Origin: DASVXQ01 sp036392615
GTDB taxonomy: Bacteria; Actinomycetota; CALGFH01
Direction of reading: 5' to 3'
Assembly: GCA_036392615.1 (NCBI GenBank)
Contig: DASVXQ010000507.1
Location: forward strand, 1 to 48,960
DNA length: 48,960 nucleotides
Positions 47,492-48,960 of the stretch are shown here, in pieces. The stretch's first letter is position 1, and each line of letters starts with the position of its first letter. Position numbers and translations under genes: made by a program. The notes under the pieces were generated by a model, which saw only the letters and a list, made by a program, of their open reading frames with translations, did not search any database and was not told the DNA's origin.

Positions 47492-48868
47492 ATGCGACTT
47501 CCCAAAGTGGTCGGCGAGCTGCTGGCCGGTTATCTCGCCCTCGCCGTGGCGGCCATCGTGGTGGCCCTGGCGCTCCAGGGCGGCCGCGTCTCCGGTGGGC
47601 TGATCGCCGCCGCGGTGGGGCTGGTGGTGCTGGCGGCGGCGCTGGCCGTGCTGTCGGCCAGGGCGCTCGGCACCGCGCTGAGCCGGCTGCTGCGCTCCCT
47701 CGAGCGGCTGGCGCGGACCGCGCTGCCCGGCTGGCGCTGGAGCGGCTCGGAGGACCTCGACTCGCTGGCGGCCGAGCTCAACGCCATGACGCCGCGGCTC
47801 CGCGACCGGATCGAGGAGCTGACCGAGGACCGCGACCGCGCCGGCCAGATCCTCGACGCCCTCGACGACGGCATCCTGCTGCTCGACGGCGCCGGGCGGC
47901 TGCTGGTCGCCAACCCGCCCGCGCGGGCCTGGTTCGGCCTGCCGGAGGACCTGCGCCCCGGCCTGCCGCTGCGCCGGGTGATCGGCGTCGGCCAGCTGGC
48001 CGAGGTGGCCGAGGAGGCCACCGCCAGGAAGGCACCGGTCGCCGGGACCATCACGGTGGTGCTGCCGGAGCACCGCACCCTGGCGGTGCGGGCCTTCCCG
48101 CTGGTCGACCGTGGGCCCACCGGCCGCACGGTGGTGACGCTCAGCGACATCACCCAGCGGCGCCGCCTGGAGGTGCTGCGGCGCGACTTCGTGGCGAACG
48201 CCTCCCACGAGCTGAAGACGCCGGTGGCCGCCCTGCGCGCGCTCTCGGAGACGCTGGAGAGCGCGCTGCCGAACGACCCGGAGGTGGCGCTCGGCTTCGT
48301 CACCCGGATCAGCCGCGAGGCCGAGCGGCTCGACGCGCTGGTGCGCGACCTGCTCGACCTGTCGCGGCTGGAGCGCGGCACCCTCGACGCCGAGCCGGTC
48401 GACATGGTCGGCCTCGTCAAGGAGGTCGCGGAGGCCCACGCCGAGCGCGCCGAGGAGCGGCGCATCCGGCTGCGCACCGAGCTGCGCGAGGCGTCGATGG
48501 TGCGCGGCGACCGCGCGCAGCTCGGCCTGCTGCTCTCGAACCTTGTGGACAACGCGCTCCGCTACACCGGCGCACGTGGTACGGTCCGGATCCGCCTGTA
48601 CTCGATCGACGGCAAGGTGGTGCTCGAAGTGGCGGACACCGGCGAGGGCATTCCCGCGAAGGAGCTGCCGCGCATCTTCGAGCGCTTCTACCGGGTGGAC
48701 AAGGCCCGCGCCCGCCAGACCGGCGGCACCGGGCTGGGCCTGGCGATCGTCCGGCACGTCGCCGAATCGCACGGCGGCACCGTCAGCGTCGAGTCGAAGG
48801 TGGGCAGGGGGACGACGTTCACGGTCACCATCCCGGTGACCGGTCCGTCCATCCACGCCGGAGCCTGA
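47492..48868 (+). CDS. senX3: SenX3/PhoR-like sensor histidine kinase
   Basis: The 458 residues include two N-terminal membrane helices (about 8-29 and 35-57) with almost no extracellular loop, a HAMP-like region, a PAS domain (about 115-215, I-L-D-A-L-D-D-G-I-L-L-L-D), HisKA with His239 (F-V-A-N-A-S-H-E-L-K-T-P), and HATPase with D-N-A-L-R-Y, D-T-G-E-G-I and G-T-G-L-G-L-A-I-V. The small sensor loop fits control through PhoU/Pst rather than direct ligand binding. It probably phosphorylates the RegX3-like protein. Confidence 0.94.
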   Translation: MRLPKVVGELLAGYLALAVAAIVVALALQGGRVSGGLIAAAVGLVVLAAALAVLSARALGTALSRLLRSLERLARTALPGWRWSGSEDLDSLAAELNAMTPRLRDRIEELTEDRDRAGQILDALDDGILLLDGAGRLLVANPPARAWFGLPEDLRPGLPLRRVIGVGQLAEVAEEATARKAPVAGTITVVLPEHRTLAVRAFPLVDRGPTGRTVVTLSDITQRRRLEVLRRDFVANASHELKTPVAALRALSETLESALPNDPEVALGFVTRISREAERLDALVRDLLDLSRLERGTLDAEPVDMVGLVKEVAEAHAERAEERRIRLRTELREASMVRGDRAQLGLLLSNLVDNALRYTGARGTVRIRLYSIDGKVVLEVADTGEGIPAKELPRIFERFYRVDKARARQTGGTGLGLAIVRHVAESHGGTVSVESKVGRGTTFTVTIPVTGPSIHAGA

Positions 48869-48870
48869 CG

Positions 48871-48960
48871 GTGGAGCCGCTCGCCACCCCCGGCGAGGCC
48901 GGCGCGTCCTCGGCTCCGGCAGCCGCCACGGCCGAGCGGACCGCCGGGCGGCCGCGCGCG
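48871..48960 (+). CDS. N-terminal end of an unidentified protein (partial)
   Basis: GTG 48871 follows GGAG by 7 bases and lies 2 bases after the kinase stop, continuing open to the window edge (30 codons). The visible part is Ala/Pro-rich and unstructured, so no family is recognisable. Its position suggests co-transcription with phoU and the kinase gene. Confidence 0.5.
   Translation, partial: MEPLATPGEAGASSAPAAATAERTAGRPRA

Noticed and set aside
46565..48856. Extension of the regX3-like frame to 991 codons
   Set aside because: The extension is antisense to phoU and senX3 genes, both of which have clear family motifs and ribosome-binding sites.
1..48960. CRISPR arrays, tRNA or rRNA genes, insertion sequences or prophage genes
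   Set aside because: No regularly spaced repeats, cloverleaf-like sequences, rRNA-like stretches, transposases or integrases were noticed on either strand; small or divergent RNAs could be missed by eye.

Overview
The window looks like chromosomal DNA from a very GC-rich actinobacterium (Actinomycetota). I base this on uniformly high GC with G/C third positions, many GTG starts, dense 1-11 bp gene overlaps, an F420-type PPOX protein, a PAC2-family protein, a Rex repressor next to hemA, and a SenX3-RegX3-like pair beside pst genes. No rRNA, tRNA, CRISPR array, transposase or integrase was seen. From memory, the gene set resembles the senX3-regX3 to hemB interval of mycobacteria (TIM-barrel protein, epimerase plus PlsC-like acyltransferase, glutaredoxin, hemA, hemC, hemD, hemB, ppx), rearranged here.

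Region 1 (1-14 kb) carries the C5 tetrapyrrole route from glutamyl-tRNA to uroporphyrinogen III: hemA, hemC, hemD, hemB and hemL, all on the minus strand. They are interspersed with rex, a glutaredoxin-like gene, a membrane protein, a MocR regulator, an esterase and an aldo/keto reductase that has lost catalytic residues. rex has a strong sigma70-like promoter with a near-consensus Rex operator laid over its -35 and spacer. A lower-GC hicA toxin gene with only a hicB tail sits antisense between hemC and hemD.

Region 2 (14-26 kb) has a TIM-barrel isomerase-like gene and a 28-residue membrane microprotein overlapping an ECF-sigma-like protein fused to a transmembrane segment and Thr/Pro-rich tail. 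A tightly packed minus-strand operon follows: phosphatase-like, Clp1-like P-loop kinase, SAM hydrolase, and an epimerase-acyltransferase fusion. Then come a histone-deacetylase-like gene and a four-gene ABC export operon made of two ATPase/permease pairs.

Region 3 (26-37 kb) is accessory: two MFS transporters, PAC2 and GNAT genes, a PPOX protein, a truncated response-regulator remnant, a PASTA pseudokinase with every catalytic motif altered, a MacB-like tripartite exporter and proline dehydrogenase.

Region 4 (37-49 kb) is a phosphate island: Ppx/GppA, an AI-2E-family permease, Pit with its DUF47 partner, pstSCAB, a RegX3-like regulator, PhoU and a SenX3-like kinase. PHO-box-like 11-bp direct repeats lie in both divergent promoter regions. 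High- and low-affinity phosphate uptake, polyphosphate turnover and the sensing system are therefore encoded together.

No intergenic stretch exceeds 300 bases; the longest is 29266-29546. All functions are read from motifs and family memory, without database searches.
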